NCBI RefSeq assembly: GCF_900497805.2
Contig: NW_020954626.1
Coordinates: 5,773,959-5,837,958 of the forward strand
Reading direction: 5' to 3'
Source of the DNA: Vombatus ursinus
Taxonomy: Eukaryota; Chordata; Mammalia; Diprotodontia; Vombatidae
DNA: 64,000 nucleotides
The translations under genes were made by a program, and so were the position numbers. Shown in pieces: positions 1 to 12,282 of this stretch. The notes beneath the pieces are model-generated. The model was given only the letters and a program-made list of their open reading frames with translations, did not search any database and was not told the origin of the DNA. How positions within the stretch are numbered: the stretch's first letter is position 1; each line of letters opens with the position of its first letter.

Positions 1-1490
1 TTCAGCCATTAGATTTTACCCAAAAGTCTTAGGGTTGTTTTAAGCTGTTGAACCTTAAAACTGCACTAAGACTTTGAGGACAATGTACATCTGATTCATC
101 ACAAAATGTTCTTTCTTATGAATTACCAGAGCTATTAATCAAAATTCGGGAACCTAGGGAAATCAGTCTTGGGGGAAGACCTCATGAAAGATGACAGAAC
201 TTAGTACCAATGAAGAAAGAGACCTTCAGGCACTCGCTTCAGGGACAGATAAAGGGACTTTGGGACACCATGAGGCCATCACTAAAGAGTCACCAATTCA
301 GGGAAAAGTTTAACTGGGGTGCTGCCACTGAGGGGTCAAAGGAAAGGTGAGAAAATGTACTGTCTCATAATTTTACATTTTAATGAACTATTCTTTGATC
401 AATATGTATAAAGTTCAGTTATTTTTACTTACTGAAGGAAATGTTATTAGAGCCCTTTTAATTTTGGAGTCTTGAGGCAAAGTTTCATTCTCCCACAATA
501 GAGGAAATGACTAACCCTAGTAATGGCTGCTAACATTGTTTGTTTCATGCTCTATTTAGTATTTCTCTTTGGTTCTTAAGATAACATAATTTAGGAGCAA
601 TAGTAGAATATTAGTTGAATTTTAAATGAAAAATTAAATATTTCATTCAGTTTTCCCAAAAAGAATGTGTCAAAAATCTCCTACATGACATCTAATTCCC
701 TAGAAATTCAAATGCTAATCACAAAAAACTTGATTATATATAGGTTACCATTAACACTCAAAACCATAAAATACATTACAACATTAACTACTGCATATGC
801 CTACTAAATGTTCACAGAATAATTGGATGGCATGATAAACTATCACACTAAAAGCAGCTAAGTATTATGGATGTGTTAGCAGTAAATAAACATCTGCTTA
901 TGATTCCTTGGATTTGATATTGAAATGGGAAAGAAGACATAGTAGAAAAAAGGCTAAACATATAGTACTTAATAAGTCATACGTTTTATGATAAGATATT
1001 GGTTATGACCTTGAAATTACCACTTTTAAAAAAGAAAATAAAAAGATTGAAATGCATTTGGGATTTTTTCTTGCTATGTATTCCATGCTTTCATATGTAA
1101 CCTATTAATGATATGTATTTTACTTGTGGTAAGGGAAAATTCTATGCTACGTATTAAACTGAATGGCCAATAATTAATTTTATGGCCAATAACTTATTTT
1201 TATTTTTTTCTGTGTTCAATTTATAAGATTTCCTAAATCAATTTATAAATCCACACCAAATAGGGATTTATACCAAATGTAAGTCAAAGGAGAGATGTAG
1301 CATGTTAAACTTTTGTACTGAACTTTTAAAAATTGCTGGAGGATGCCATTATCTCCTAATATCTTTTCATCACAAAATTAAAGACTAGGGCATCTCTAGT
1401 CAAAAAAATCAATCAATCAATCAGTGGATTGAGCCCCAATCCGTTTCTTTTTTAACTCCTTCTATTGCTATAGGATAGGATTGTAGGATC
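1..1490. other. Unclassified AT-rich intron sequence
   Basis: No coding similarity or repeat family recognised. There is a short aatc run near 1409-1423. Confidence 0.5.
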
Positions 1491-1494
1491 ATCT

Positions 1495-1912
1495 GTCTAG
1501 AATTGGAAGGAACATCAGAGGGCACCTGGTACAACCCCCACCCCCATTTTACAGATAAGGAAACATACCCAAGAAAGTTAAATGACTTGTATAATAACCA
1601 CAATCATCATCTTCTTTATCTAGAACTTAAAGATTTATGGAGTTTTTTACCTGTATTATCTCATTTGTTCCTCACCACAACCCTGGGAGGAAGGTACTAT
1701 TATTGTCCCTATTTTTAGCAATTAGAAAACTGAGCCTGAAAGAGATTAAGTGATTTGCCTAAAATTACATAGTCACCATCTGAAGCAGGATTTCAACTTC
1801 ATTCTTCGTGACTCCAAGTCCATTGTACTACTCACTTACTTCATAAGTGGGATTTGAACTCAGATCCTCTAACTCTAAAGTCAGTTTTCTTTCCATTACA
1901 CCACAATGTATA
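1495..1912 (-). repeat. MIR-type SINE pieces
   Basis: Two adjoining minus-strand MIR-like pieces. The first (about 1495-1590) has the cattttacagataaggaaac motif. The second (about 1605-1910) has a Tyr-rich block, ctcatttgttcctcaccaca, then aagtgatttgcctaaaatta and the tRNA-like end. Confidence 0.65.
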
Positions 1913-2204
1913 GAAGTAAAAAAGTGAAGTCAATATTTATTTTCTAAGTAAGCAATTTTATGCAATTTTTTGTAGCATTCCCTTGTTACTTCCATATTCT
2001 TAGAATCTAGTTCAATCTACTCAAAATGATGTTCACAATGACCCTACCCCATCAGCCCCTGAATTTGTTCCTCATAACCAATTCATTTACTCTGTTATAT
2101 GACATAACATAATAATGGTGAAAATTGGTAATATACATATATGTAATATATGTTGTATACATACATGCACACACATATAATACCCTCAATAGATATATTT
2201 GTTT

Positions 2205-2455
2205 ATGTTATTCAGTCATTTTTTTCAGTCATGTTCAAGTCTTCAAGATCCCATTTGAGGTTTTCTTGATAAAGATAGTAGAGTGGTTTGCCATTTCCTT
2301 CACTAGCTCTTTTTTTGCAGAAGGAAACTGAGGCAAACAGGGTTAAGTGACTTGCCCAGGGTCACACAGCTAGTAAGTGTCTGAGGTTGAATTTGAACTC
2401 AGGTCTTCCTGACTCCAGCCCAGCTCTCTATCCATTGTGCCACCTAGCAGCCCTT
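2205..2455 (-). repeat. Marsupial CORE-SINE
   Basis: Minus-strand copy with the tail block (cccatttgaggttttcttg, gtggtttgccatttccttc), the core (ctgaggcaaacagggttaag, cagggtcacacagctagtaa) and the tRNA-like head ending cattgtgccacctagcag. Confidence 0.85.
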
Positions 2456-2459
2456 CTGA

Positions 2460-2983
2460 TAGATATATAGCATGGGGAAAATAATAAGGAAAACAACTCT
2501 ACCCATTTCCTAGACTACAATCACATTATTCCACAATTCCCAGGGTAAGAGGAAACTAGATTTCCTATGTCTCCCTTTTTCACTGAGTTACAAACAAGTG
2601 ACAAGAATTCATCTCAGAATCCTTCATAGAAGGGGTAAAACCTCATGGTTTTCAGTTCGATATAAATCCCCAAAGTTCCCAGCAGGACAGGGGTAAATTC
2701 CTTAAGTAGCAACAGGAGCCAAACACAACGGAGTTTAATGCCAACCTGAATGAGGGAAAGCTCCCCATCATAATTTCCAGGGTGGGATTTGGTCTGATAC
2801 AAACCCTGGCACCCACATCCATTCTTTCTTCATTCCTCTTCCCTTTCTCCTTTGCTCAGATTTTGTCAATTCTCTCTTGCAAGACCATGTCCAAGCCTAT
2901 GCCTCCCACTTAACACCCATCATCCAGGTTTTAGGTATACGCTACTAATTATCCATTAGGGCCAGGGTCATTTTCTCTAGAAA
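2460..2983. other. Unclassified sequence
   Basis: No recognisable gene or repeat. The minus-strand frame at 2614-2802 has no family resemblance. Confidence 0.4.
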
Positions 2984-3243
2984 GGGTGTCTTAGTAGATA
3001 GAGTATTGGACTTAGAGTCAAGAAGACATGAGTTAAAATGTTTCCTTGGACACTTACTAAACTTTGTTACCCTGGGCAAAGTCACTTAACTGCTCTCAGC
3101 CTCAGTTTCCTCATCTGTAAAATGAGGATAATAATAGCACCTACCTCCCAAGGTTGCTGTGAGGATCAAATCAGAGAATAAAGGTAAAGTGCTTTGCAAA
3201 CCTTAACATGTTATATAAAAGTTAACTATCATTATTATACCTA
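2984..3243 (+). repeat. CORE-SINE (MIR-like), near full length
   Basis: Plus-strand head (agtagatagagtattggac), core (ctcagtttcctcatctgtaa) and tail (aaagtgctttgcaaacctta, ctatcattattat). Confidence 0.85.
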
Positions 3244-5042
3244 CTATTATATTCAAACACTATTTATGTGTTTGAATGAAGGGAATTTAGTGGAATAGTT
3301 CTCATTTTCTAAGTTTGCCATTCCTGAAGTTCAGCGATTGTTGCTAGGTCAATTAGATGAGGCAAGAATCTTCAGAAGCTGTAGGGACACTTTTGAGAGC
3401 TTTGAGTAAATGTACAATTTTTATTGTGTATTCAAGAATTTGCAATATATGGAAATTTAGTGTGGAAGGGACACTACAGTGAAATGTAAGCAAAGAATAG
3501 AATCAGAGTAGATTCTGGGAATCTCTATCTTTCATATTTATCTTTTCACTGTTATCAGTATGTTTTCAATGTTGGAGCCTTTTGTTGTAGTTCAAATAGA
3601 ATGGATTTCTTTACAAGGAATACTAGAATTAACCCTTTAAGTATTTGATGCTTGAAAATGATACTATTTGAGGTTCTGAAAGACATGAATTTTAAGCATA
3701 CAGCTGAAATAACACAGGGTTGTCTTCCCTAATTAATCAGCAATCTCATGCTCATCTAATTAAATCCTAGTTGTGACAAAATGCTTGGCAAACAGAACTG
3801 CTTGCGTAGGAATCTTCCACTCTGGGGAAAACTTTCACACCTGGGTTAGAGTGAGATTCTTCTGTTGAGTTGACTAGTTGAGATGCAACACTGATTAGCA
3901 TGGTGGATGAGAGTTGTTCTCATACTTAATTTCAGGGTAAGGAAAATGCTTAAGAAAAACATATTATGTACACAGCATAGCTTATGGAATAATGAAGATA
4001 TAGATGTATTTTATATATTTATTCATTTTACTTATTAAGTGGTTTACTTATTTACTCATTTACTTATTCAATCATTTGTTCATTTATTCATCTATCTGTC
4101 ATTTATCTATTTACAAAGCATAGGCTTACTAACTAGTTCAGGAAATCATGAGAACAGTTTTTGCTTATCCCAGTCTTATGCACTTCATCCATGCTGTTAC
4201 TCTGATAGCCAAATGTATTGATTTCATTAGCACCAGAATATAACAAACCAAGCTAACTAAGTCAGAAAGAAGTTTATAAAGAAAAAAAAGTCATAATATA
4301 TCTGTAGGTAAAAAACATGAAACAAATAATCCCTAGTGTGTGGAGTATTTTTGGTGAACCTTATGAATAACCTTAGCCCACACACATCAGCACAAAACCT
4401 GACAGATGTGACTATGTACCTAATATACAAATAGATAATAGAAAACTCCAAGGTATTGACTATGGCCATTCAGCATAGATCATGAAACCTATCACTGATA
4501 TTACCCAGTTTTAATTATCAGGCTAAATCAGTATGATATAAAGGTCAATTATCAAGATACTTTTAAAAGGGAAGGCTCCAAAAGAATTTAAACTATGATA
4601 GATGATGCCTTCACCAAAAAAAAAGCCAGAAAGATTATCAATACTGTAACTGCCTGCTCATATGATCAACTTTTGACATCTAAAATTAAAAATACAACTT
4701 TGCATGAACGGCGTATAAATGTTTCAAGAAAATCCTTGATAAAAACCTAAAAATGATACAGGAAAGTTTTTATAAAAATATTTCAGAAGTGGACTAAATC
4801 TTTTCAGTTACCCAATTAATTGACATGTATAAAGAATATAATATTGAAGGAGGGGGTTCCACCCACCCACCCCCAACTCAAGCAGTATAGTCACAAAGCC
4901 CTGAATGTAATCACAGGGTATTGAGCAGGTGTTAAGTAATTTTCCCATTACTCTACCACAAATGTGAGATTATGTACTTAGTCACCTGTGAGAAGATTAT
5001 AGGCCATTCAATAAAGGCAATTGACAGCATTCAAGAAAATAT
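3244..5042. other. Unclassified sequence with a ttca-rich patch
   Basis: No gene found. Positions 4020-4110 form a low-complexity T/A/C patch of tttattcat-like units, whose chance open frames are not genes. Confidence 0.45.
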
Positions 5043-5320
5043 ATTTTGATTGGTTCAATTCAATAACACTTATTAAGTGCCTACTCTGTGCTAGGTACTG
5101 TTCTTTTTCTTGGAAAGAAAAATAAAGTCCCTGATCTCAAGGAGCTTACAATATAATGGAAGAAGACAACACACAAGAGAAAGCTAGAAAGTGGGGGTGA
5201 GGAGATGAAGACTGCTTGAGAGAATGGGTCAGTCTTTGAATCAATAGGTAAAAACAGTCAGCTACTCAACAGCTGGGAATTCCAGGCTTAGGAGAACTTT
5301 ATGGAGACATACCCCTTTTG
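5043..5320 (-). mobile_element. L2 LINE 3' end
   Basis: Minus-strand copy of the L2 3' end: cttattaagtgcctactctg, then ctcaaggagcttacaatata, then the acaacacacaagagaaagct block. Confidence 0.75.
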
Positions 5321-6434
5321 AGTTTGCCAGAGGACAGCAAAGTTAGGGTTGGAGGAGAATGTTTTCTCCTCTTCTATATAAGCCATGTAGTCAGAAATGC
5401 TGACTATGTGGGAGTTAAGTCACCCATCTGGGAGTGGAGAGATCCAATGAAGACAAAAACAAATGAGGAAAGACGGTCACCAGAGGACAAAGGCAGCCTC
5501 AGAGAACATGACCCCTCTTGGCAGAGACAAGTACTATCTATGGACTCAAGAATGAAGCTGCCCATGAGGGCCAAATAAGTAGCTTGTCCAGTAAAAAGCT
5601 ACCTTCAAAGGATGCTATGTGAGGACTCTGCAAAGAAAGAAAGAAATGTCAGTAGCAGGAGATGTGATTCCTACCCAGCCACTTCTACCATTGATTACTC
5701 TAAAGTCAAGCCTGCTCTTCCTACATAGTTGTTGGGAAGTGTGCCCTCAGGTTATTCGGAGGAATGCTTCATGAATTGTTCTTATTATACCATCTTGGTA
5801 AATGCCTTTGCCAAAAGTTAATTAAGTCTATTGGCTGAGTCTTAATGAAAGCAAACTGCTTGGGGCTTTAGAGCTATGGTGGTAGGAGCAACAGCCCATA
5901 GAATTAACCCTAGAACCTGAGAATAGCAGCCACCCCCTGGGAATGCAACCTGTTAATGAAAGTACAAATTGAGGGGAGTGGCCCCAGCAGAGACATTATA
6001 CAAAATAATGATATTTGCTTGTTTAGTGATTTTAAAAGTTATTTGATATAGCAGAATAAAATGTAACCTAAATACAGTTTTCCCCCTGCAGTGGGAGGAA
6101 GGGTTGGGCTCATGATTTTCATCCACATAGGGAACTTCCATTCTGGAAAATTCCTCTACTGATGCAGATTGGAAATTGATCATTCATCTTTAAATTGTCC
6201 TTATTAAACACACACGCACAAATTACACTTTTCAAATCAGCAAACATTAATTTTAAATATAAAATCAATGCTTCAGTCACTCTAATATGTCTACATGTTG
6301 CTTACTGGATAAGGATCTCACAGTTAGACCTTCAATTTAGGAATCAGAACACATGGCCTGTCTTATTTTATTCTCTTATTTGGAGAGAAATTAACATCAC
6401 TGGGAAGGTGTATGGATAGATGAAGTATACCTAC
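5321..6434. other. Unclassified sequence
   Basis: Several short frames (5318-5578, 5953-6183, 6195-6419) without recognisable similarity. No supportable gene. Confidence 0.4.
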
Positions 6435-6464
6435 TATGAAGAAAATATGGGGAGACAATAATAA

Positions 6465-6870
6465 TAAAAATAGCAACAATAATAATTGCATTTATATAGT
6501 ACTTTATTGTTTGCAAAGCACTTCATAAATATTACCTCATATTATCCTTACAACAACCCTGGGAAGTATGTGCTATTATTATCCCCCTCCCTCAGTTTTA
6601 TCCACTGTAAAATGGGGATGATAACAGAGTAATGATTCCCACGGTTGTTATGAGGATCAAATGAGTTGATATTTGTTATATTTGTGCCTGACACATAGTA
6701 GATACTTCATAAATACTTATTCCATTTCTTCCCTCTCTTAGAGATGAGGAAACTGCAGAGGTTAAGTGACTTGCCCAGGGTCACATAGTTTTTAAATGTC
6801 TGAGGCAGGATTTGAACTCTTGTATTCCTGACTACAGATCCACCACTCTATCCGTTGTACTACCTTCTTG
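6465..6870 (-). repeat. MIR-like SINE split by an opposed SINE fragment
   Basis: Minus-strand MIR-like sequence at 6465-6597 (catttatatagtactttatt) and 6740-6870 (gttaagtgacttgcccaggg). Between them lies a plus-strand SINE 3' half (about 6598-6737: ctgtaaaatggggatgataa to catagtagatacttcataaa). Confidence 0.7.
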
Positions 6871-7194
6871 ACCCTAAGAACGATATCCTTAGGCACCATA
6901 ATGGAAAGCACTTACTTATACCTATTCCTAAAATGTTGCAATCCCAAATTAATGACCATGTCCCATTAACTATACTTCCATCAATCTCTTAACTTCATAC
7001 TTCCCTTCCTACCATTATATTACTGAACACTATACCACATGGCAGGGAGGTACATCAGAATGGGAACAGAAACAAAAGGATGGTGAGTTTTCTGTTTTCT
7101 CTTCTGTAGTAACAAAAGCATATTGGTAGAAAAGTGGGCAGAGGGTGCTAAGAATCTCACAGTTCCTAAACTGTCAGCAAATATTAATCTAACT
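6871..7194. other. Unclassified sequence
   Basis: No recognisable gene or repeat. Confidence 0.4.
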
Positions 7195-7535
7195 CTGTCC
7201 AATGACATCCAATGACCTTGGCCTCCTTGTTGTTCCTCACACATAACCCTCCATTTCCCAACCCTGGGCATTTTCATCAGCTCTCCTTCATGCCTGAAAT
7301 GCTTTTCCTCCTCATCTCTGACTTCTGGCTTTCTTGGCTTCCTTCAAGTCCCCTTCCAAAATCCCACTTTCTACAAGGAGCCTTTTCCCAATCATCTTTA
7401 ATCTTAGTTCCCTTCCTCTGAAATTATTCCCAATTTATCTTGTATATATTTTGTTTGTACGTAGTCGTTTGCATGTTATTTCTTTCATTAGAACGTGAGC
7501 TCCCTGAGATCAGAGATTTGAGTTTTATTTGTTGT
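7195..7535 (+). mobile_element. L2 LINE C-terminal/3' UTR piece (left part)
   Basis: Plus-strand L2: the cttcaagtccccttccaaaa and ctttctacaaggagcctttt region, then gaacgtgagctccctgagat. The L2 end resumes at about 7968-8047, beyond two inserted SINEs. Confidence 0.8.
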
Positions 7536-7967
7536 CCATCCTTCATTCTTTTTGTTCGTTCGTTTGTTTGTTTGTTTGTTTTAGGCAGTTGGGGTTAAGT
7601 GACTTGCCCAGGGTCACACAGCTAGTAGGTGCCAAGTGTTTGGTCTGAGGCCGGATTTGAACTCAGGTCCTCCTGACTTTAGGGCCGGTGCTCTACCCAC
7701 TGCTCCACCTAGCTGTCCCTGCCATCCTTCATTCTTGAAGAAGACCAATGACAGAAGGCAGGTGATGTCTTGACTTATAAGTGAATTGGGTTTAAGTGAG
7801 GCAGGGCTGTGCAAAGTCATCAGCCTCACTCTCTCCTCCAGAGTCATCTGAGTCTAGTGGCAAAACAAAAGTCAAGATAACTGGAGATGGCCCTGGATGT
7901 AGTGGGAGACCTTGGCCTTTTTAAGCTAAGGTCTTTCCCAGGCCTCAACTTGTCTGAGGCAAGACCC
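7536..7967 (-). repeat. RTE-tailed SINE (RTESINE1-like) carrying a nested SINE
   Basis: Minus-strand copy. It starts with the RTE-like 3' tail (ccttcattcttgaagaagac) and a unique body (ggagatggccctggatgtag, caggcctcaacttgtctgag). It interrupts the L2 and is itself interrupted at 7551-7721. A second copy of this family is at 27370-27650. Confidence 0.75.
7551..7721 (-). repeat. WSINE1-like tRNA SINE with 15-base target duplication
   Basis: Minus-strand SINE with a caaa-type tail (read as tttg units) and the body cagttggggttaagtgactt to ccacctagctgtcc. A perfect direct repeat ccatccttcattctt flanks it (7536-7550 and 7722-7736), so it inserted into the RTE-tailed SINE. Confidence 0.88.
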
Positions 7968-8047
7968 ATTCTTTGTTTGCTTTTCTTTGAATCCCCAGTA
8001 TTTAGCACACTGCCTGGTGCTTAATAAATGCTAGTTCACTGACCAAC
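7968..8047 (+). mobile_element. L2 LINE 3' end (right part)
   Basis: Continuation of the interrupted L2: cttttctttgaatccccagt, then gcacactgcctggtgcttaa and ataaatg. Confidence 0.75.
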
Positions 8048-8535
8048 AATTTGGTGGTGCTGACCCAGATTCACTTTGATATTTTACCATAAATGAAACA
8101 AAAAGAAGAAATTGCAGCTAAATGGAAAAATGGCTTGAAGTTCACCTAGATGAATAAAATTGTTGGCATAGTTGTTTTCCCAGGATATCTAATGGTAGCA
8201 AAAAAGATCATTTCATTGGATAGTTTTGGTTTGCACAGCTCATGACCTGTATAGCAAACAAACCACCATTTAGGTAATCACTTCTTATATGCCACTGTCA
8301 GTTGCAGAGGACAAGAAAGTCACAACATCTATGAAGACCTTGATGACAGCCTCCAAATTAAATCAATCTGCACCTTGATAATTGGTGACTTCAATGTTAA
8401 GGTGGGCACAAGGGAATTCCTGGGAAACAGTGTTGGAAAATGTATACTGGGCATAAGAAATGGAGGTCAAAGGCACGTAGACTACTCTGGAAATTCACAT
8501 CTCTAACAGAATGAATATTTTCTTCAAGAGAGTAT
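8048..8535 (+). mobile_element. RTE/BovB-like LINE endonuclease relic
   Basis: Around 8316-8470 the frame reads HNIYEDLDDSLQIKS, then TLIIGDFNVKVG and LGIRNGGQRHVDY. This matches the endonuclease core of RTE/BovB-type LINEs (FYEDL, IxGDFNAKVG, GxRNExGQ). Upstream sequence is more decayed, with several stops. It is not a host gene. Confidence 0.6.
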
Positions 8536-8925
8536 CAGAAGGCAGTGTACACAGAGAATGCTGATGAATATTTTTAAATGAAATTGTTTGTATCTTAACA
8601 GTTATTTCAGAATTATCTCTCGTGTATAGCTGACTACTTAGACTAGTTAAATCAAGGGTCAAAAATCAATAGCCAGTTAGAAGAAAAAAAAGAGACAGCA
8701 TCAATTTATCAACCATAGCCTTTGAGAATTCAGACTCACCTCTATGCCTACCAAGTGAAAGAGCACAGATAGGGCTTTTATGGGGAGTTGTGATTTTACT
8801 GTAGATCAGGATCATGCAGTCAAAGAGCTAAAGAAAAGAAGACTAGGTTCGCTATAATGGTCACATTCACATATAAGATGCAATCCTCTAATTAAATGCA
8901 TTGTTGTTTTTCACTTGAATGGTGA
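8536..8925. other. Unclassified sequence
   Basis: No gene or repeat recognised; it may hold more decayed LINE sequence. Confidence 0.35.
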
Positions 8926-9140
8926 AAGTCAAAGTGGGTAAAGAAGTGGCTTCAAAGCCAAGAAAACCTGGGTTCAAGTCTTGCCGTTGATACATACAGT
9001 CTATACGATCCTACACAAATTACTTAATCTCTTAGTGCTCCTGACAATTCTCTATCAAAAAGGTGCTGACTGGTGCTGGGAAATAGAGTTTGCTCAATTG
9101 GGAATTCCCTAGACCAATGAAGTCCTAGGTTTAGTCCCTT
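8926..9140 (+). repeat. Mar1-like tRNA SINE
   Basis: tRNA-like head (caagaaaacctgggttcaag) and a body (aggtgctgactggtgctggg, gaccaatgaagtcctagg) shared with the copy at 17550-17790 and distinct from the CORE-SINE type. Confidence 0.65.
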
Positions 9141-9597
9141 TCTCTAAAGCAGAATGTTTATTTTATGCTGAATGTTTAAAATAGCAGAGTAAGTACGTGG
9201 GGAGAGACGATTGAGAGGATGGCATTCTGGAGGCTGAAGTTGAAGCAAGGACCTCAATCTTTTTGACAATCCCTTAAGGTCAACAGAAATTGGTCTTTTG
9301 GCTTTTGAATACTTAATTCTATTCCCTCTCCCAAACTGAAAGGAACTAAGTAGTACTTGGGAGCAGGGCCCTAATTAGTTATCTTGCACTTGAGACAAGA
9401 GGACTTGAAAAGGTCAAATTTGATAAAGAAATTCTTCTTCTTTGTCTTAGAAATGGTAGTTCTATCTTTTTTTATTTCTTTCTTTGTGTGGGTGTGTTAT
9501 ATTTGAAAAACTATTTTTCTAGCCTTGGATCTAATGTTGTGCCTTTGTTAAATAAACATGACATGTTTTAAAAACTTTTAATCCCTTTGCATTGCAG

Positions 9598-9754
9598 GCA
9601 TTTTTCATGTCTGTCTTCCAAGTATATGTGCCCTGGTGTCCCAGCAGTGATGAGTACCTTATTGGCAAACATAAATGCTTTTTACGCCCACCCAACTGTC
9701 TCAACTAATGTGCAGGTGTCTGCCTCAGATCGGTTTGCTGCTACCAATTTTGGC
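9598..9754 (+). CDS. UNC13C: UNC13 family exon A (MUN-domain region), probably UNC13C
   Basis: Internal coding exon of a Munc13 protein. This family primes synaptic vesicles by opening syntaxin for SNARE assembly at presynaptic active zones. The frame reads [10 protein letters not shown], then [17 protein letters not shown], then [18 protein letters not shown], a stretch highly conserved in UNC13 proteins. The VQ before SASDR and AATNFG instead of AASNFG fit my memory of UNC13C better than UNC13A or B. The 5' edge uses a CAG acceptor after a moderate pyrimidine tract. A second possible acceptor (ttccaag, ending at 9633) would give a shorter exon starting at Tyr-Met. The donor is GGC/gtaagt and ends on a codon boundary. 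An AHPT motif replaces the AHTT I remember for the family. The family call is firm; the paralogue rests on remembered sequences. Confidence 0.87.
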
Positions 9755-10705
9755 GTAAGTATGATTTTAGTATGTTACAATGACTTTGGCTTTTCTGAGT
9801 CGATTTTCCTGTGATTGTCTATATTATTAAGTCCATGGGGCTGTTAAAAGAGGGCCTGATACCAGTACCTGTTAATTGTGAGTCACTGAACAATTAACAA
9901 AAAGAGTTTTACTCTGCCCTAAAAAAGCAAGGGTATACAACAAGCACTGAACTTCTTCCGTGGTTCCCCCCTCACCTCCACATAGAAATGCATCTGATCA
10001 GAAAAGGAGGATTTCGTGACTCATGGTCCTCAAATTACGAAGTCTGAACTCCATAGGAGTGGAAGTTTTTATATCCTTAGGTCACCAGACACTTTCCTCA
10101 AGCTAGACAGGGTCTAGTCAGGTTCAGTGACAGCTTTATTGCCTTTTAGGGAAAACTAATCCCTCTTTGCAGGTTTTTAGGGGAAAGCCTGATCCTGGTC
10201 CTATTCCCAGGGCCTTAGGATTTAGGCTGTTTCCAGGATATCTTTATAGAATCCTGATGCCTGTTCCTATCTAGCATATAATGCTAAAGCTTTAACACTT
10301 ATTTGAGTATTTTTAGTGAGATACATTTACAGAGGCAATTATTGAGTCAGAGAAGAATCTAAATTCAATTAAATCTAAACCTGGAGAATGGCCTTTGATT
10401 CAGTAGCAGAAAAGGTATTTTCTTTATATTCTCATTTTTTTTAAAGTAAAACGTGTAATTGTTTACTAATCCCTACTACCACATCCACCACAGATGTGGC
10501 TCTTATGGCAGCTCTTGGTATATTTGGATATCCTAGACACCCCTTCCCCAAATCCACATATCAGCATTTTCAGGTATTAGAGATATTAAAGTCATAATAA
10601 CACCTGGTTAAGGCCTTCGTACTTGAGACTTCACTTAAAAGCACCTAGTCAGAGGCTTTCTCCCTCACCTTAGCAAAATAATTTAAAAAATATTAAAAAG
10701 AACTT

Positions 10706-10975
10706 TGGCAGAGCTAGGTGGCACAGTGGATAAAGTACTGGGGCTGGAGTCAGGAAGACTCAACTTCTTGAATTCAAATCTAGCCTCAGACACTTACTAG
10801 CTGTGTGACCCTGGACAAGGCATTTCACACTGTTTGCCTCAGTTTCCTCATTTGTAAAATGGGCTAGAGAAGGAAATGGCAAACCACTCCAGTATCTTTG
10901 CCAAGAAAACCTCAAATGGGGTCACAAAGAGTCAGACGTGGCTTAAAAGCAACTGAACTACAATAGCAACAAGAG
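10706..10975 (+). repeat. Marsupial CORE-SINE, near full length
   Basis: Head gctaggtggcacagtggata, core ctgtttgcctcagtttcctc, tail aaaacctcaaatggggtcac and agagtcagacgtggc. Confidence 0.88.
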
Positions 10976-11019
10976 AATTTTGCTGATAAAAAGGAAATTT
11001 GAGCCATTATCATCATAAT

Positions 11020-11212
11020 TATTATTACTATTGTCTGGACCTTTGACTTCATCAGTGTGGGGAAATCTCCATATGTTGGTCCACAGAATTGCAACTTGTT
11101 GGCCTGAGAGGTTAAGGGACTTGCTAGTATGCATCACAGGCAAGATCTGAACCCAGACCATCTTAACTCTAAAGCTGGCATTCTATTAAATCACACTGCT
11201 TCTCTTCTGGAC
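11020..11212 (-). repeat. Dispersed SINE-like repeat
   Basis: ctggacctttgacttcatca, catatgttggtccacag, then gagaggttaagggacttgct and a tRNA-like end. It resembles a dispersed marsupial repeat of SINE type. Confidence 0.55.
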
Positions 11213-11504
11213 CACACTAGAAAGCATATCAGTCACTGTATAGCCATGAACAAAGCCCTCATGTGTCAATGTGATTTAACTATCTCCACCCAAGTTGAAA
11301 AGAATAGTTTGGGGAGGGCTTCAGATGGAGGTTCAGGAGAGGGATGCAGGGGAAAAAAAGTATAGTAACATTTTCCTTCTGTTCCCGTACGTATAATTGT
11401 CAGTGACAGTGGCCCCTATTAAATAGCAGTCAGCCAGCATTGAATTCAAGGCATGTTTATTGAGACCTTGTTAGGCAGTATTGAGCATATATAAAAAAAT
11501 ATTG

Positions 11505-11507
<3 letters not shown>

Positions 11508-11548
<41 letters not shown>
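11508..11548. repeat. (TA)n microsatellite
   Basis: About 20 TA units. Open frames across it are artefacts. Confidence 0.95.
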
Positions 11549-11551
<3 letters not shown>

Positions 11552-12120
11552 GCACATATAACATCCTGCTTCACTCTAGAAATACAGAAGTAATTCATTG
11601 CTCTGTTAAGGCCTGGAAAGTAAGGTGAAGATATAATTGGAGTTATCTGTATCATTCCTACCCAAACAGGCTTATTTGGTGATTGAAGTAAAAGTGTGAT
11701 TGCAGCTTAAATTATCTAGAAAATTGATTAAATTCCCTTTTTCTTGCCACGCCTATGCCAACACCTAATTCAACAGGGAGCTCTTTTCTATTTTTGAACA
11801 TCAATATCCAATTAAGGCAACCTTTGTGTGTTGAATTATTAGTGTACTTGATTATGCAAATTTTGTTCCTGTTTATTTGTTTTTTTTTAACTGAATGTTG
11901 GGATAATTCATTTTCAAGTGAAAATAAACTATAGCTTTGAAACTTTGCTTCCATTTTAATAAGGAGAAGAGTAAATACCCAATGTAATAGATAAGAAAAA
12001 ATACAGCTAATTTAAATGATTGTTAGAAGTGAGCTTTTTGGAGAGACAATACTACATAATATCAATGGACAGTAAATTGTTTAAATGTATGTTGCATAGC
12101 CACATTAAAAGCCTTTACAA

Positions 12121-12282
12121 GGGGCAGCTAAGTGGCACAGTGGATAGAGCACCAGCCCTGAAGTAAGGAGGACCTGAGTTCAAATCTGGCCTCAGACCAA
12201 ACACTTGATACTTACTAGCTGTGTGACCCCGGACAAGTCACTTAACCCCAAATGCCTAAAATTTAAAAAAAAAAAAAGACTT
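12121..12282 (+). repeat. WSINE1-like tRNA SINE
   Basis: Head ggggcagctaagtggcacag, body caaacacttgatacttacta, end acttaaccccaaatgcctaa followed by a pure A tail of about 13, which suggests a fairly young copy. Confidence 0.85.

Noticed and set aside
9835-10440. Possible LTR-like segment after exon A
   Set aside because: I could not find paired ends, a primer-binding site or a family resemblance; left unclassified.
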